A stretch of 37,345 bases of DNA from Spartobacteria bacterium (GTDB lineage Bacteria; Verrucomicrobiota; Verrucomicrobiia; Chthoniobacterales; UBA10450): contig PNAS01000068.1 of assembly GCA_003169695.1 (NCBI GenBank), positions 58,770 to 96,114 on the forward strand, written 5' to 3'. The notes below the pieces were generated by a model. That model was not told the DNA's origin and did no database searches. It worked only from the letters and a program-made list of their open reading frames with translations. The position numbers and the translations under genes were made by a program. Shown here piece by piece: positions 8,394 through 17,008 of this stretch. Within the stretch, counting starts at the first letter, position 1. Every line of letters begins with the position of its first letter.

Positions 8394-8487
8394 CAGGTAG
8401 AGACGCCTTTCCGGGGCGTCCGACTAATGCCTGATGGCGCATCGCTGCAAGAAAGAGTCGGACGCCTCGGAAAGGCGTCCCTACCTG
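8394..8487. repeat. REPIN-like double palindrome, copy 2
   Basis: The arms 8394-8424 and 8457-8487 are inverted repeats matching at 29 of 31 positions (CAGGTAGRGACGCCTTTCC core), around a 32-nt spacer ending in gaaaga. Each arm holds its own hairpin (GACGCCTTTCCGGGGCGTC). Same family as the copy at 5865-5964, with similar spacer ends (both run into a purine-rich stretch before GTCGGAC). It sits between the DUF4126 and DUF2851 genes, both on the plus strand, and may end the DUF4126 transcript. Confidence 0.88.
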
Positions 8488-8545
8488 TAAAATTTTTCTT
8501 GTCGTCAAGAGGCGTTGAAAACTCCCATACTCAGACGATCCCCCC

Positions 8546-9913
8546 ATGCTGCTTGCCGACCGTTATGCCGAGCTGCGCGATTCCGCGCGTGTCCACGAAC
8601 GCGCGCTGTTTCCTCTGCAGCGCACCCCGAGCGAATTGGAATTGCAAGCGCGCTGGTTCGCGGGTGACTTCGGCAGACGGTTCCATTCCGTCTCCGGCGA
8701 TGACGTTGAGATCGTCCAATTTGGCACGTGGAATCACGCCGCCGGACCGGATTTCTCCGACGCGGTCGTCCGACTTAATACCGGCGATCCGATCCGCGGC
8801 ACGATCGAGTTCGACCTGGCGGATCGCAGTTGGGAAACGCACGGTCACGCAACCAACCCAGCCTTCGAGGACGCGATCTTGCACGTCTTCGTTCATCAAA
8901 GCAACCGTGCCTTTTTCACCCGCACGAAATCGAATCGTAATGTGCCGCAAGTGCGAGTCGACCCGAAAATCTTACCGGACTCGTTCTCCGCGAATGTTCC
9001 GCCGGCGCGACCGGGCCGTTGCCAGGCGCCGCTACGAGATTTGCCGGAAGAACGGCTTTGCCGCATTCTCGCGGCCGCAGCGCAATTCCGCCTGCAACGC
9101 AAAGCCGCGCGGATCAAGAACATCGTCGAAAATCACGGACGCGACGAAGCGCTTTTTCAGGAAATCTCCGCAGCGCTTGGTTACAAGGAGAACAAGCTGG
9201 CCTTTACTCTTCTCGCTCAGCGGTTGCCACTCGGCTTTCTTCGCGAGCAAGGCGACGACACAGAGGCAACGCTTTTCGGAGTAGCGGGATTTCTCGAAGC
9301 GCCGGACTTGTGCATTTACGCGAGGGAGACTCGCGGTTATGTGAGAAAACTTTGGGACCGGTGGTGGCCACATCGCGACGCAATGCAGCGACTCCTGCTG
9401 CCGGCGAAGCTCTGGCGGCTGAGTGGCACCCGTCCACTGAATCATCCGCAGCGCCGGCTCGGTGCGCTCGCCACACTCATCAATGCCTGGCCATCGTTCA
9501 CCAGGTCCCTCACGAAGAAAAACGCGAAGACCGCTCAAGGTTTTTTCCTGGGGCTCCGCCATCCGTTTTGGAATCTTCATTACACTCTTGCCTCGGAGCC
9601 AGCCGCGAGACAAATGGCGCTCGTCGGCGAATCGCGAATTGCCGAGATTCTGGCGAATGTTCTCCTGCCCTTCTTCCTCGCGGAAGGCGCTGATGTATGG
9701 GCCGCGTACGAGAAATTACCCGCGCGCCTTTCAAACCGTCGACTCGAGACCGGGGCCGCCCGTCTCTTCGGCGGTGATCCGCGACGCCCTCACTTCACGA
9801 AAACCATCGCGCGTCAGCAAGGCTTGCTTCAAATCTACGAAGACTTCTGTTTGCAGGATAACTCCGATTGCGCGCAATGCCCCTTCCCCGAGCAGATGCG
9901 AAAATGGAAATGA
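8546..9913 (+). CDS. DUF2851 family protein
   Basis: A 455-aa cytoplasmic protein of the DUF2851 family, whose function is not established. Features seen are the N-terminal LFPLQRTPSELELQARWFAG, then VEIVQFGTWNHAAGPDFSDA with the acidic cluster GTIEFDLADRSWETHGH (reminiscent of a nuclease-like D/E pattern, inference only). The C-terminal cysteine group is DFCLQDNSDCAQCPFP, a probable metal or Fe-S site resembling the end of HhH-GPD/endonuclease III-like proteins. The ATG at 8546 is chosen because the conserved sequence begins directly after it. The stop overlaps the start of the pilin-like gene (ATGA), so the two are translated together. Confidence 0.8.
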   Translation: MLLADRYAELRDSARVHERALFPLQRTPSELELQARWFAGDFGRRFHSVSGDDVEIVQFGTWNHAAGPDFSDAVVRLNTGDPIRGTIEFDLADRSWETHGHATNPAFEDAILHVFVHQSNRAFFTRTKSNRNVPQVRVDPKILPDSFSANVPPARPGRCQAPLRDLPEERLCRILAAAAQFRLQRKAARIKNIVENHGRDEALFQEISAALGYKENKLAFTLLAQRLPLGFLREQGDDTEATLFGVAGFLEAPDLCIYARETRGYVRKLWDRWWPHRDAMQRLLLPAKLWRLSGTRPLNHPQRRLGALATLINAWPSFTRSLTKKNAKTAQGFFLGLRHPFWNLHYTLASEPAARQMALVGESRIAEILANVLLPFFLAEGADVWAAYEKLPARLSNRRLETGAARLFGGDPRRPHFTKTIARQQGLLQIYEDFCLQDNSDCAQCPFPEQMRKWK

Positions 9914-10536
9914 AGCCTTTGTCTGTTTCTTCGCGGCGACACTTGATCGCCTTCTCTTTAATAGAACTCCTCGTCGTCATCGTGATCATCGCCGTCCTCA
10001 TGGGACTGGCATTTCCGGTATTTCAAGGCGTCCTGAGCCAGGCAAAAAAGACGCAAGCCAAGAACGACCTGATCCAAATCGTGACCGCGGTCAATGCCTA
10101 CTACACCGAGTACGGAAAGTATCCTCTAACTCCTCCGACGCCAGCGGACACGACGTACGGTGCGACTACAACGAACGAGCAGCTGTTCAATGAACTTCGC
10201 TCCGTAACGGCCACGGATAATCCACGGGGAATTGTGTTTCTGTCACCGCCGGACGTGAAAGACGTGAACAATCCCCGCGCCGGCATTAGTTCCGCTCCTC
10301 TACCCGCCGGTCAATATTTCGACCCTTGGGGAAAACCGTACATGATTCGCATCGATACGGATTACGACAATCAAGTCAGCAATCCTTATTTGCAGAACGC
10401 GGGAATCGCGCCTCTTCTTCGAAGCGGCGTCATCGCGTGGTCATTCGGAAAAGACGCTCTCTCGCAAAGCACTTCAACGCCGCCAGTTGATAAAAACACC
10501 GGGACGAACAAAGACGACGTAATTTCGTGGCAGTGA
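9910..10536 (+). CDS. Type IV pilin-like / type II secretion pseudopilin (GspG-like)
   Basis: A 208-aa prepilin-like protein. A short basic leader (MKPLSVSSRRHLIA) precedes FSLIELLVVIVIIAVLMGLA, the class III prepilin signal with Glu at +5. Ala rather than the usual Gly is at -1, which prepilin peptidase tolerates less well. The hydrophobic helix is followed by a GspG-like region (QAKKTQAKNDLIQIVTAVNA, YYTEYGKYPLTPP, FDPWGKPYMIRID), the major-pseudopilin pattern. ATG 9910 overlaps the DUF2851 stop (ATGA); ATG 9904 is also possible. No other pilus or secretion genes are adjacent, which is usual for scattered verrucomicrobial pseudopilins. Confidence 0.85.
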   Translation: MKPLSVSSRRHLIAFSLIELLVVIVIIAVLMGLAFPVFQGVLSQAKKTQAKNDLIQIVTAVNAYYTEYGKYPLTPPTPADTTYGATTTNEQLFNELRSVTATDNPRGIVFLSPPDVKDVNNPRAGISSAPLPAGQYFDPWGKPYMIRIDTDYDNQVSNPYLQNAGIAPLLRSGVIAWSFGKDALSQSTSTPPVDKNTGTNKDDVISWQ

Positions 10537-10575
10537 CGCGACCGCATTGACGCCGCGCTTGACTTTCTGCCCCCC

Positions 10576-10603
10576 AACCATCAACTATCAACCCTCAACT
10601 TCC
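10576..10603 (+). repeat. Four tandem heptamers before tRNA-Gly
   Basis: Four consecutive 7-nt units AACCATC, AACTATC, AACCCTC, AACTTCC share AAC at the start and C at the end. They end two bases before the tRNA's first base, so they are either promoter spacer or a short heptameric repeat. Confidence 0.6.
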
Positions 10604-10605
10604 CC

Positions 10606-10676
10606 GCGGGTGTAGTTCAATGGTAGAACGCCAGCTTCCCAAGCTGGACACGAGGGTTCGATTCCCTTCACCCGCT
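10606..10676 (+). tRNA. tRNA-Gly (anticodon CCC)
   Basis: Acceptor stem GCGGGTG/CACCCGC, D-arm GTTC...GAAC, anticodon stem CCAGC/GCTGG with loop TTCCCAA (anticodon CCC), and T-arm GAGGG-TTCGATT-CCCTT. The discriminator is T. CCA is not encoded in register. It decodes GGG. Confidence 0.95.
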
Positions 10677-10680
10677 TCCA

Positions 10681-10704
10681 AACCCCGTATCACCAGGGTT
10701 TTTT
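10681..10704 (+). terminator. Probable terminator after tRNA-Gly
   Basis: AACCC (10681-10685) pairs with GGGTT (10696-10700) and runs into six T residues in total, four bases after the tRNA. The stem is short but the T-run is good. Confidence 0.45.
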
Positions 10705-10772
10705 GGCAAAAAAAAGGGCGAGAAGCCGCTAAACGTGAACAGAACGAGAACAGCCTTTAGGATACTCCTCGG

Positions 10773-12761
10773 CTAACTTGGCTTTTGGCGGTTAAGGAGC
10801 AGCTCCGCTATGTCGAGCACCTTCACGTTTTCCCCTCCTGGCGTGCCCGCCATACCATCGGTCATCATGTTCAAACAAAACGGGCAGGCCGTCGCGAGCG
10901 TGCGCGCGCCGGTCGCGAGCGCCTCCTGCGCCCGCAGACCGGAGACTCGTTGCGCGGGTGATTCATCGAACCACATCCGACCCCCGCCCGCACCGCAGCA
11001 GAAGGTTTTTTTCCCGTGGCGAGGCATTTCGCGAAACTGCGCGTCGGTATTAACACCGATCACCGTACGTGTCGCGTCGACTTCCCCGCTGACGCGAGCC
11101 AGGTAACACGGGTCGTGGAAGGTGATCGGCTCGCCGGTACTGGTGCCGGTGCTCAACCGTCCCTCTCCGACCAATTCTGCGAGCAGCGTCGAGTGATGTT
11201 GCACTTCGTACTGGCCGCCGAACTGCGGGTATTCATTCTTGAGCGTGTTGTAACAATGTGGGCACGGTGTCACGATCTTCTTCACCTTGTGACGGGTAAG
11301 CGTCTCGACATTGGTCTGCGCGCGCTGTTGGAAAAGGAACTCATCGCCGATTCGACGAGCGGGATCGCCTGTGCAACTCTCCTCCGGACCGAGCACCGCG
11401 AAACTCACCCCTCCTTCCTTGAGCAACTGAGCCGTCGCACGCGCGACCTTCTGCGCGCGCGGATCGAACGACGCGGCGCAGCCGACCCAGAACAGATAGT
11501 CGAAGTGGGGATTCGTTTCGACCGTCGGCACGCCGAGTCCTTTCGCCCAGGCCAAGCGGTCGGAGTTGGGGCGACCGTAGGGGTTGGATTGGTTGCCAAT
11601 CTGTTGCAGCGCTCGCGCAGGCGGCCCGGAGAGTTTGCCCTCGCCGACTAAATGCCGGCGCATGTCGCTAATCAAGTCGACGTGCCCGATCAACACGGGG
11701 CACTCCTGGACGCACGCCTGGCACATCGTGCAGGCCCAAAGCGTTTCGGCCTGGATCGTCTCGCCGTGCAACTCGCCGCTGTGCCCCATCAACCAGCGCA
11801 AATCGGTCACGACCTTTTTGGGCGAGAGCGGCTTGCCCGTCGCGGTCGCCGGACACGCGTCTTCGCAGCGACCGCACTCCATGCAGGAATCAAGGCTGAG
11901 CAATTGTTGACGCGTAAACTGTTCGATTTCGCTGACACCGATGAGGCCCGTCTGCTCGACCTCTTCCATCTGCAACGGCACGAGCGCGCCCATGGGCCGC
12001 TCGGGACGAAGGGCGATGTTGAGCGGGCCGGTGATTACGTGAAGGAACCGATTCACCGGAATCGTGGCGAAGAACGCCGCCACCAGAATCGCATGCAGCC
12101 ACCAAGCCGCCAGATGCATCGAGCGGGCGCTGTCCACCTCGAGGCCGCGCAACATCGTGACATCGACTAACCAGCCGACGACCGACCAGTGCGCAATCTC
12201 CGGCTGCACCTGGGTGTAATGCATGCGCAGCGCTTCCACCAGGAAGCCGGTGAGACCAAGTGACAGGAGCACCCCGAGCAGCCACCAGTCGCGCGGGTTG
12301 TGACCGAGGCTCGCCGGCCGTTGGAAGGCGCGGCGATACATTGCCAGGACGCAGCCGAGGCAGAATGCCACGCCGAAAATGTCCAACGTCAGCTCGTAGA
12401 TCAGATAGTACCAGCCATGATGGAAATTGTACGGCCCATCATGGGCGATCCCCAACAGCGTGGTGCCGATGGTGAGCACGAGGAAACCACTGAAGAGCAA
12501 CAGGTGAAGCAGAGCGCCGAGCGACTTTTTGTGAACGCGTTTCTGCGCCAGCCCGTACTCGAGGAGCCGCCGCACCCACACCCGCCAGTCACGCTCAAAT
12601 CCACCCGGTTGACCTTTACGCCAGAGTCGCAAGTGGGCCACGAACTGCCACACGAGCACGCCGATGCTCGCCGCGATCATGACGAAGAACACCACCTGCA
12701 TCCATGGCGCGATGTTGCCGAACACCTCGCGCGTGGCGTTATCCATGGCGATCGCGATCAT
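10773..12761 (-). CDS. Membrane-bound ETF:quinone oxidoreductase (EMO/HdrD-like Fe-S protein with NarI-like domain)
   Basis: A 662-aa electron carrier predicted to pass electrons from reduced ETF to the membrane quinone. Residues 20-245 hold about six membrane helices resembling nitrate reductase gamma, with candidate haem histidines (H86, H114/H115, H216, H223). Residues 293-303 (CMECGRCEDACP) and 344-354 (CTMCQACVQECP) are two [4Fe-4S] ligand sets. Two CCG-type domains follow as in HdrD: C428, C463, C500/C503 (TPCPHC) and C552, C588-C589 (FCCGAGGGR), C626/C629 (ACPFC). This layout is that of the EtfB:(mena)quinone oxidoreductases known from fatty-acid oxidisers. It is the last gene of the ACAD-etfB-etfA operon, 19 bp after etfA, supporting the role. 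An alternative start is ATG 12746. Confidence 0.88.
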   Translation of the reverse strand: MIAIAMDNATREVFGNIAPWMQVVFFVMIAASIGVLVWQFVAHLRLWRKGQPGGFERDWRVWVRRLLEYGLAQKRVHKKSLGALLHLLLFSGFLVLTIGTTLLGIAHDGPYNFHHGWYYLIYELTLDIFGVAFCLGCVLAMYRRAFQRPASLGHNPRDWWLLGVLLSLGLTGFLVEALRMHYTQVQPEIAHWSVVGWLVDVTMLRGLEVDSARSMHLAAWWLHAILVAAFFATIPVNRFLHVITGPLNIALRPERPMGALVPLQMEEVEQTGLIGVSEIEQFTRQQLLSLDSCMECGRCEDACPATATGKPLSPKKVVTDLRWLMGHSGELHGETIQAETLWACTMCQACVQECPVLIGHVDLISDMRRHLVGEGKLSGPPARALQQIGNQSNPYGRPNSDRLAWAKGLGVPTVETNPHFDYLFWVGCAASFDPRAQKVARATAQLLKEGGVSFAVLGPEESCTGDPARRIGDEFLFQQRAQTNVETLTRHKVKKIVTPCPHCYNTLKNEYPQFGGQYEVQHHSTLLAELVGEGRLSTGTSTGEPITFHDPCYLARVSGEVDATRTVIGVNTDAQFREMPRHGKKTFCCGAGGGRMWFDESPAQRVSGLRAQEALATGARTLATACPFCLNMMTDGMAGTPGGENVKVLDIAELLLNRQKPS

Positions 12762-12780
12762 CGGTTATGGCTTTTTGGGC

Positions 12781-13743
12781 TTAGCCTCGGCGAATCGATT
12801 CGATGAGTTGCGGGACGATCTGATGCAGGTCGCCCACCAGGCCGTAAGTCGCAATCTGAAAGATCGGCGCATCGGGGTCTTTGTTGATCGCAACGATGAT
12901 CCGCGAATCCTTGATGCCCGCCAAATGCTGGATCGCGCCGGAGATGCCGAGTGCGATGTATAACTCGGGCGCCACGACCTTGCCGGTTTGGCCGATCTGG
13001 TAATCGTTAGGCGCCATGCCGGCATCGACCGCCGCACGGGTGGCGCCGACCGCGCCGCCTAACGCGTCCGCCAATCCTCCGACAAGTCGCTCGAACGTTT
13101 CCGGGTCCCTCAGCGGCCTTCCGCCGCTAACCACTACGCGGGATTCAGTTAAATCGGGCCGTTCGGACGCGCGTTGTTCGCGCGAGATAAATTGCACGCC
13201 GTTAGGCAGCGACGCAGCGTCGAATAGGAACCGCTCAGTCGGGCATACCGCTACGTTCGCCGCAGGCGCCTCGAAGGCGGTGGCGCGGGCTGTGAGCACG
13301 CGTCGGTCGCCCTCCACCTTCACCGTGGCCAGCATGCTGCCGGCGTTGATGGGCCGTCGGTAGGCGATCGAGCCGTCCATTTCTTCGATCGCGAGCACGT
13401 CGGTCACCATCGGCGCATCGAGCAGCGCGGCAGCGCGCGGCAAAACATCTTTGCTGAACGTCGAGGAAGTGCCGAGGAGGGTCTTCGTGCCACGCTTTCG
13501 TGCCACTTCCGCAATCACGGTCGCGTAACGGTCGGCCAACGGTTCCGCCAGTGCCGGGTCGTCCGCGACGATGACGGCGGCCGCTCCGTACGAAACGAGC
13601 GACGCGGCGATCTCGTCCAGGCCGTGGCCGAGCACGAGTAATGCATACTCGCCGCCGAGTTGTTGCGCCAGCGTGATCGCGTGCAACGAGGGACGCTTCA
13701 CCTGCCGACGATCGTGTTCGATCAGGACAAGGGTCTCGACCAT
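12781..13743 (-). CDS. etfA: Electron transfer flavoprotein alpha subunit
   Basis: The FAD-binding subunit of ETF, 320 aa, takes electrons from acyl-CoA dehydrogenase and delivers them to the quinone reductase encoded next. The N-terminal nucleotide-binding-like domain runs from [16 protein letters not shown]. The C-terminal FAD domain shows [51 protein letters not shown] and [16 protein letters not shown], the ETF-alpha signature. It starts 1 nt after the etfB stop (TAGCATG), so expression is coupled. Confidence 0.96.
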   Translation of the reverse strand: MVETLVLIEHDRRQVKRPSLHAITLAQQLGGEYALLVLGHGLDEIAASLVSYGAAAVIVADDPALAEPLADRYATVIAEVARKRGTKTLLGTSSTFSKDVLPRAAALLDAPMVTDVLAIEEMDGSIAYRRPINAGSMLATVKVEGDRRVLTARATAFEAPAANVAVCPTERFLFDAASLPNGVQFISREQRASERPDLTESRVVVSGGRPLRDPETFERLVGGLADALGGAVGATRAAVDAGMAPNDYQIGQTGKVVAPELYIALGISGAIQHLAGIKDSRIIVAINKDPDAPIFQIATYGLVGDLHQIVPQLIESIRRG

Positions 13744-13744
13744 G

Positions 13745-14494
13745 CTAAAGCACCTTCGCCTCCTGCTTCAACTTGGCCATCAATTCTTCGACCGAGCCGA
13801 CGCGTGTGCCGGCGGCGCGCCTGGTCGGACTCGAAGTGGAGAGCGTAGTGGTCATAGGCCGCACGGTCACTCCCAGTTGCTCGCAGGTTAGGGTCTCAAT
13901 GGGTTTGCGGCGCGCCTTCATCAAACCGGGCAACGACACATAGCGCGGTTCGTTGAGGCGCAGGTCGGTCGTGATGATGGCGGGCAGATTGATGGCGACG
14001 ATCTCGAGGCCGCCGTCGGTCTCACGCGTGCAGCGGGCGCGCGTCTTGTTCTCCAGGAACTCGATCTTCGAGACGAACGTCGCCTGCGGCCACCCCAACA
14101 AGCCGGCCAGCATCTGCCCGACCTGGTTCGAGTCGTCATCCACGGCTTGCTTGCCCATGATCACGACCTGCGGCGACTCCTTCTCGACCAGGGCACGGAG
14201 AATGCGCGCCACCGCGTAGGGATCAAGCGCGCGGGCGTCGTCGATCCGCACGGCGCGATCGATGCCCATCGCCAGCGCGGCGCGAATTTGTTCGTCGACC
14301 GCCGGCGCTCCAATCGTGACGCCCACGATCTCCGTCGCCTCGCCGCGCTCGCGAATCTGCAGCGCTTCCTCGATCGCGATTTCGTCGAACGGGTTGATCA
14401 CCGACTTGGACGTAGAAGCCGCTGCACCCGCGTACGGGTCGGGTACGCTCTTGAACGGGACCAGGATTTTCTCCACCGATTGGCCTTGCGTCAC
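13745..14494 (-). CDS. etfB: Electron transfer flavoprotein beta subunit
   Basis: ETF beta, 249 aa, which binds the AMP (or second FAD in bifurcating types) and docks to acyl-CoA dehydrogenases. Key segments are KILVPFKSVPDP, VINPFDEIAIEEALQI, the docking/AMP region SPQVVIMGKQAVDDDSNQVG, QMLAGLLGWPQATFVSKIEF and ETDGGLEIVAINLPAIITTD followed by LRLNEPRYVSLPGLMKARRK. I chose GTG 14494 because it overlaps the ACAD stop (GTGA) and gives the normal length; the open frame continues to 15088 but only as a shadow of the ACAD gene. GTG 14476 is a second possibility. Confidence 0.94.
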   Translation of the reverse strand: MTQGQSVEKILVPFKSVPDPYAGAAASTSKSVINPFDEIAIEEALQIRERGEATEIVGVTIGAPAVDEQIRAALAMGIDRAVRIDDARALDPYAVARILRALVEKESPQVVIMGKQAVDDDSNQVGQMLAGLLGWPQATFVSKIEFLENKTRARCTRETDGGLEIVAINLPAIITTDLRLNEPRYVSLPGLMKARRKPIETLTCEQLGVTVRPMTTTLSTSSPTRRAAGTRVGSVEELMAKLKQEAKVL

Positions 14495-15636
14495 AGGCCC
14501 AGCCACGAGGCGATGATGCTGCGCTGGATTTCGCTCGTGCCGGAGTAGAGCTTGCTGCCGATCGCGTCGCGCAATTCCCGCTCGACCTCGTATTCGACCA
14601 TGAAGCCGTAGCCGCCGCGGATCTGAATCGCGTCCTCGCAGCATTTCACCCAGCAATCGCTGATATGGAGCTTGGCCATCGCGGCCTCCATGTAGACCGG
14701 CTCGCGTTGGCCGCGCAGCCACGCGCAATGGTAAAGCATGTGCCGGGCACTCTGGACGCGCAGCTTCATGTTGACGATCTTGTCGGCCACTCGCTGGAAT
14801 TTGCCGATCGACTGGCCACCTTGTCTTCGCTCCTTCGCATAACGGATGCTCGTCTCCAACAACCGCTGCATCGATCCGACCGCGCTGGCCAGGATGCAGC
14901 CGCGTTCCCAGGTCATCGACTTCGTGAACATAAAACTGCCCGCGCCTTCTTTGCCGAGCAAGTTTTCTTCCGGGACCGCGCAGTCGGTGAAAAACACTTC
15001 GGCCATCGGCGATGTGCGCACGCCCATCTTCTCGATCTTCTTCGAGACGTCGAGCCCCGGCGAATCTTTCTCGACGAGGAAAGCGCAAAGTCCGTCTGCG
15101 CCGCGCGCCTTGTCCATCGTGACAAATACGACGAGCAGATCGGCGATCGGGCCGTTAGTGACGAAGATTTTGCTGCCGTTGAGAATGTAAGTGGAGCCCT
15201 TCTTGACGGCGGTCGTGGAGAGGCTAAATGCGTCGGAGCCGCTATTCGGTTCACTCATGGCGTTGCCGCCGATGAGCGTGCCGTTACAGAGGCCGGGCAG
15301 ATATTTTTTCTTTTGCGCCTCGGTGCCGTTGGAGAGGACCGGGATGATTGCCGTCCACATATGCGCATTGATGGAGAAGAGAAGGCCGTTGTCCTTGCAG
15401 GCATAACCGAGCCGCTCAAGGGCCGCAACGGTAGTCAGTGGATCCATGCCGAGCCCGCCGTACTCGGCGGGGACGGGCAAACCATGGATGCCGAATTCAC
15501 CGCACTTTTTCCAAGCGTCGTGGTTGAAAACGGCGTCGCGGTCGTTCGCGATCACGTCGTAGTCGAGTTGCTTGCTGGCAAAACGGCCGACCGCGTCCAG
15601 TAGCTCTCGTTGTTGCTCCGACCAAGCAAAGTCCAT
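14491..15636 (-). CDS. Acyl-CoA dehydrogenase (isovaleryl-type catalytic Glu position)
   Basis: A 381-aa FAD enzyme catalysing alpha,beta-dehydrogenation of an acyl-CoA. Domains in order: N-terminal helical (QQRELLDAVGRFASKQL), beta domain with AMSEPNSGSDAF and GSKIFVTNGP, and C-terminal helical domain with FAD/tetramer motifs QIRGGYGFMVEYEVER and SGTSEIQRSIIASWLGL. The usual catalytic Glu in YEGT is replaced by Ser (YSGT, S365). A Glu in SMTWERG (E244) lies where isovaleryl-CoA and long-chain dehydrogenases carry their base, so activity is likely retained. First gene of the operon with etfB, etfA and the quinone oxidoreductase; its stop overlaps etfB's start. Substrate chain length cannot be read from sequence; branched-chain acyl-CoA is a reasonable inference. 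Confidence 0.93.
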   Translation of the reverse strand: MDFAWSEQQRELLDAVGRFASKQLDYDVIANDRDAVFNHDAWKKCGEFGIHGLPVPAEYGGLGMDPLTTVAALERLGYACKDNGLLFSINAHMWTAIIPVLSNGTEAQKKKYLPGLCNGTLIGGNAMSEPNSGSDAFSLSTTAVKKGSTYILNGSKIFVTNGPIADLLVVFVTMDKARGADGLCAFLVEKDSPGLDVSKKIEKMGVRTSPMAEVFFTDCAVPEENLLGKEGAGSFMFTKSMTWERGCILASAVGSMQRLLETSIRYAKERRQGGQSIGKFQRVADKIVNMKLRVQSARHMLYHCAWLRGQREPVYMEAAMAKLHISDCWVKCCEDAIQIRGGYGFMVEYEVERELRDAIGSKLYSGTSEIQRSIIASWLGL

Positions 15637-16052
15637 CGCGTTGCTCTCTACAAGTGACCGCCTAAGTGGTCAAGCAGATGCCATGAGCCGCTATAGTCGA
15701 TCCCTTCCACCTCGTGACGATGGGCTTGGAGACGCCAGTCACGCCCTGACTCAATCACCGGGCTAAGGCAACGCCCGATATTTTTGACCGGCCGTGCCGG
15801 ACCGCGATCAATTGCGTGACAGCGTTTTGGAAGGGCGTCGCGCGACCGAATTAGGTCATATCCCAATTCGCTGGATCCGCGCACAAGGCTTAACGCTTCG
15901 CTCCCCGCAAAATCAGCCGCGCAATCCCAGCAGGCTTGATCCCCTCGGATGTACTAATCTTCGGAGATTATTTGGGAACTTCGCGGGTCAGTTTCCGTAG
16001 AGCATCTTGGAACCCGCCGAATCAACCCAACGCGACCAAAGTTCGTCAAAAT
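15637..16052. other. Gene-poor spacer upstream of the acyl-CoA dehydrogenase operon
   Basis: No supported gene. A 78-codon minus-strand open frame (15648-15884) ends 11 bp before the acyl-CoA dehydrogenase start; its tail (GRDWRLQAHRHEVEGIDYSG) matches nothing I recognise and may be noncoding or a remnant. The operon's promoter should lie here, but I see no clear -35/-10 pair. Confidence 0.5.
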
Positions 16053-16188
16053 ATGATAATACGAACCACAAAATCTGCGGCTGATCGTGGGGGCTGCTTT
16101 ATTCGGCAGCCTCACCGCGAGTGCTGACACCGTCTATGTGGCAAACAGAGCCCGGATGGGACGGAGCGGCGAGTTCAAGCAATGGAAG
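16053..16188 (+). pseudogene. Frameshifted 5' remnant of a secreted protein gene
   Basis: ATG 16053 opens MIIRTTKSAA. A shift of frame near 16080 then gives LIVGAALFGSLTASADTVYV and AN, together a convincing signal peptide and mature start. The TVYVAN opening resembles secreted beta-propeller (NHL-like) proteins that I associate with Verrucomicrobiota. After it, the frame runs only ~25 residues to a stop and looks noncoding. I read it as the broken start of such a gene; the evidence is short. Confidence 0.35.
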
Positions 16189-16818
16189 TTACTTCGAATG
16201 GAATGTGGAGGGAGGCGGGAAGAGATTTAGTAGCTTTGTAGGATCAGCCCTAACGGCCTGTAGTTGATCATCATAATAAATACGAACGATGTAGCCCAGA
16301 TACTTCCGGTGAGTGCCCTTGCTGGATAGTTCTTTGGTTGTTTTGTTCTTCACGGTGGCTGACGGCTTGACTTTTTTCTTGGGCCGCAAAGTCACCGCCA
16401 GAACCTCCGGGTTTGTGTCCTTCCAATCGTGGTGTGGCGTGAGCCATTCGTAACTGACGTGAGCGTCGGTCAGGACCACTTCCTTGTTGTCCACCGTGTC
16501 GTAGAAGAACACCTGGATTTTGACTTTCGTCTGATCGATCACCGTGTTCGGCCGCACCTTCACGCCGATCTTCAACTTCATGTTCTTCTCCGCGTCGGCA
16601 TCGGGAGAATCTGTCGCAGTCACCTCGGTGATGCCAAAGGTCGAGCCGTCCTCCGATTTTCTGCCGCTTGCCTGAACGGAGCTTCGGCTCGGAATTTCCT
16701 GGATCAAGAAAGGCGGTTCGATGTCGAGCGATTCACCAGGATCTTTGGGCGACTCATCCTCCGCCAGCAAAGATGCCGTTAGGAGAATGGCGAGCGGGAA
16801 TGCGAGCAAACGCATCAT
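16189..16818 (-). CDS. Secreted hypothetical protein
   Basis: A 209-aa exported protein of unknown function. Residues 1-19 are a Sec signal peptide (MMRLLAFPLAILLTASLLA). The mature part is beta-rich: KNMKLKIGVKVRPNTVIDQT, VKIQVFFYDTVDNKEVVLTD, HVSYEWLTPHHDWKDTNPEV, a Lys-rich hinge (RPKKKVKPSATVKNKTTKEL), and HRKYLGYIVRIYYDDQLQAV. The pattern of two strand pairs suggests an immunoglobulin-like fold, as inference. It has its own AT-rich upstream region and is convergent with the broken gene at 16053. Confidence 0.72.
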   Translation of the reverse strand: MMRLLAFPLAILLTASLLAEDESPKDPGESLDIEPPFLIQEIPSRSSVQASGRKSEDGSTFGITEVTATDSPDADAEKNMKLKIGVKVRPNTVIDQTKVKIQVFFYDTVDNKEVVLTDAHVSYEWLTPHHDWKDTNPEVLAVTLRPKKKVKPSATVKNKTTKELSSKGTHRKYLGYIVRIYYDDQLQAVRADPTKLLNLFPPPSTFHSK

Positions 16819-17008
16819 CGCGGTAGATTATCACAAACAGTCAGCGATCGCTTAGTGCAAGCGCAGTGATTTCGGGTCGATCGACCAGGCGATGAATGAA
16901 CTCGCCTCAATTCAAGATGGGCGCCGCGTCGGCGCCAATTCGCAGCAGGGAAAAAATCAGTAGAAAACGGGGAATTATTTTCATCGTCTTGAGGGCAATC
17001 TTTTTTGT

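Noticed and set aside
13745..15088. 447-codon frame that would extend EtfB upstream
   Set aside because: The upstream 198 codons lie inside the acyl-CoA dehydrogenase gene in another frame and look like a shadow; GTG 14494 gives the normal EtfB length.
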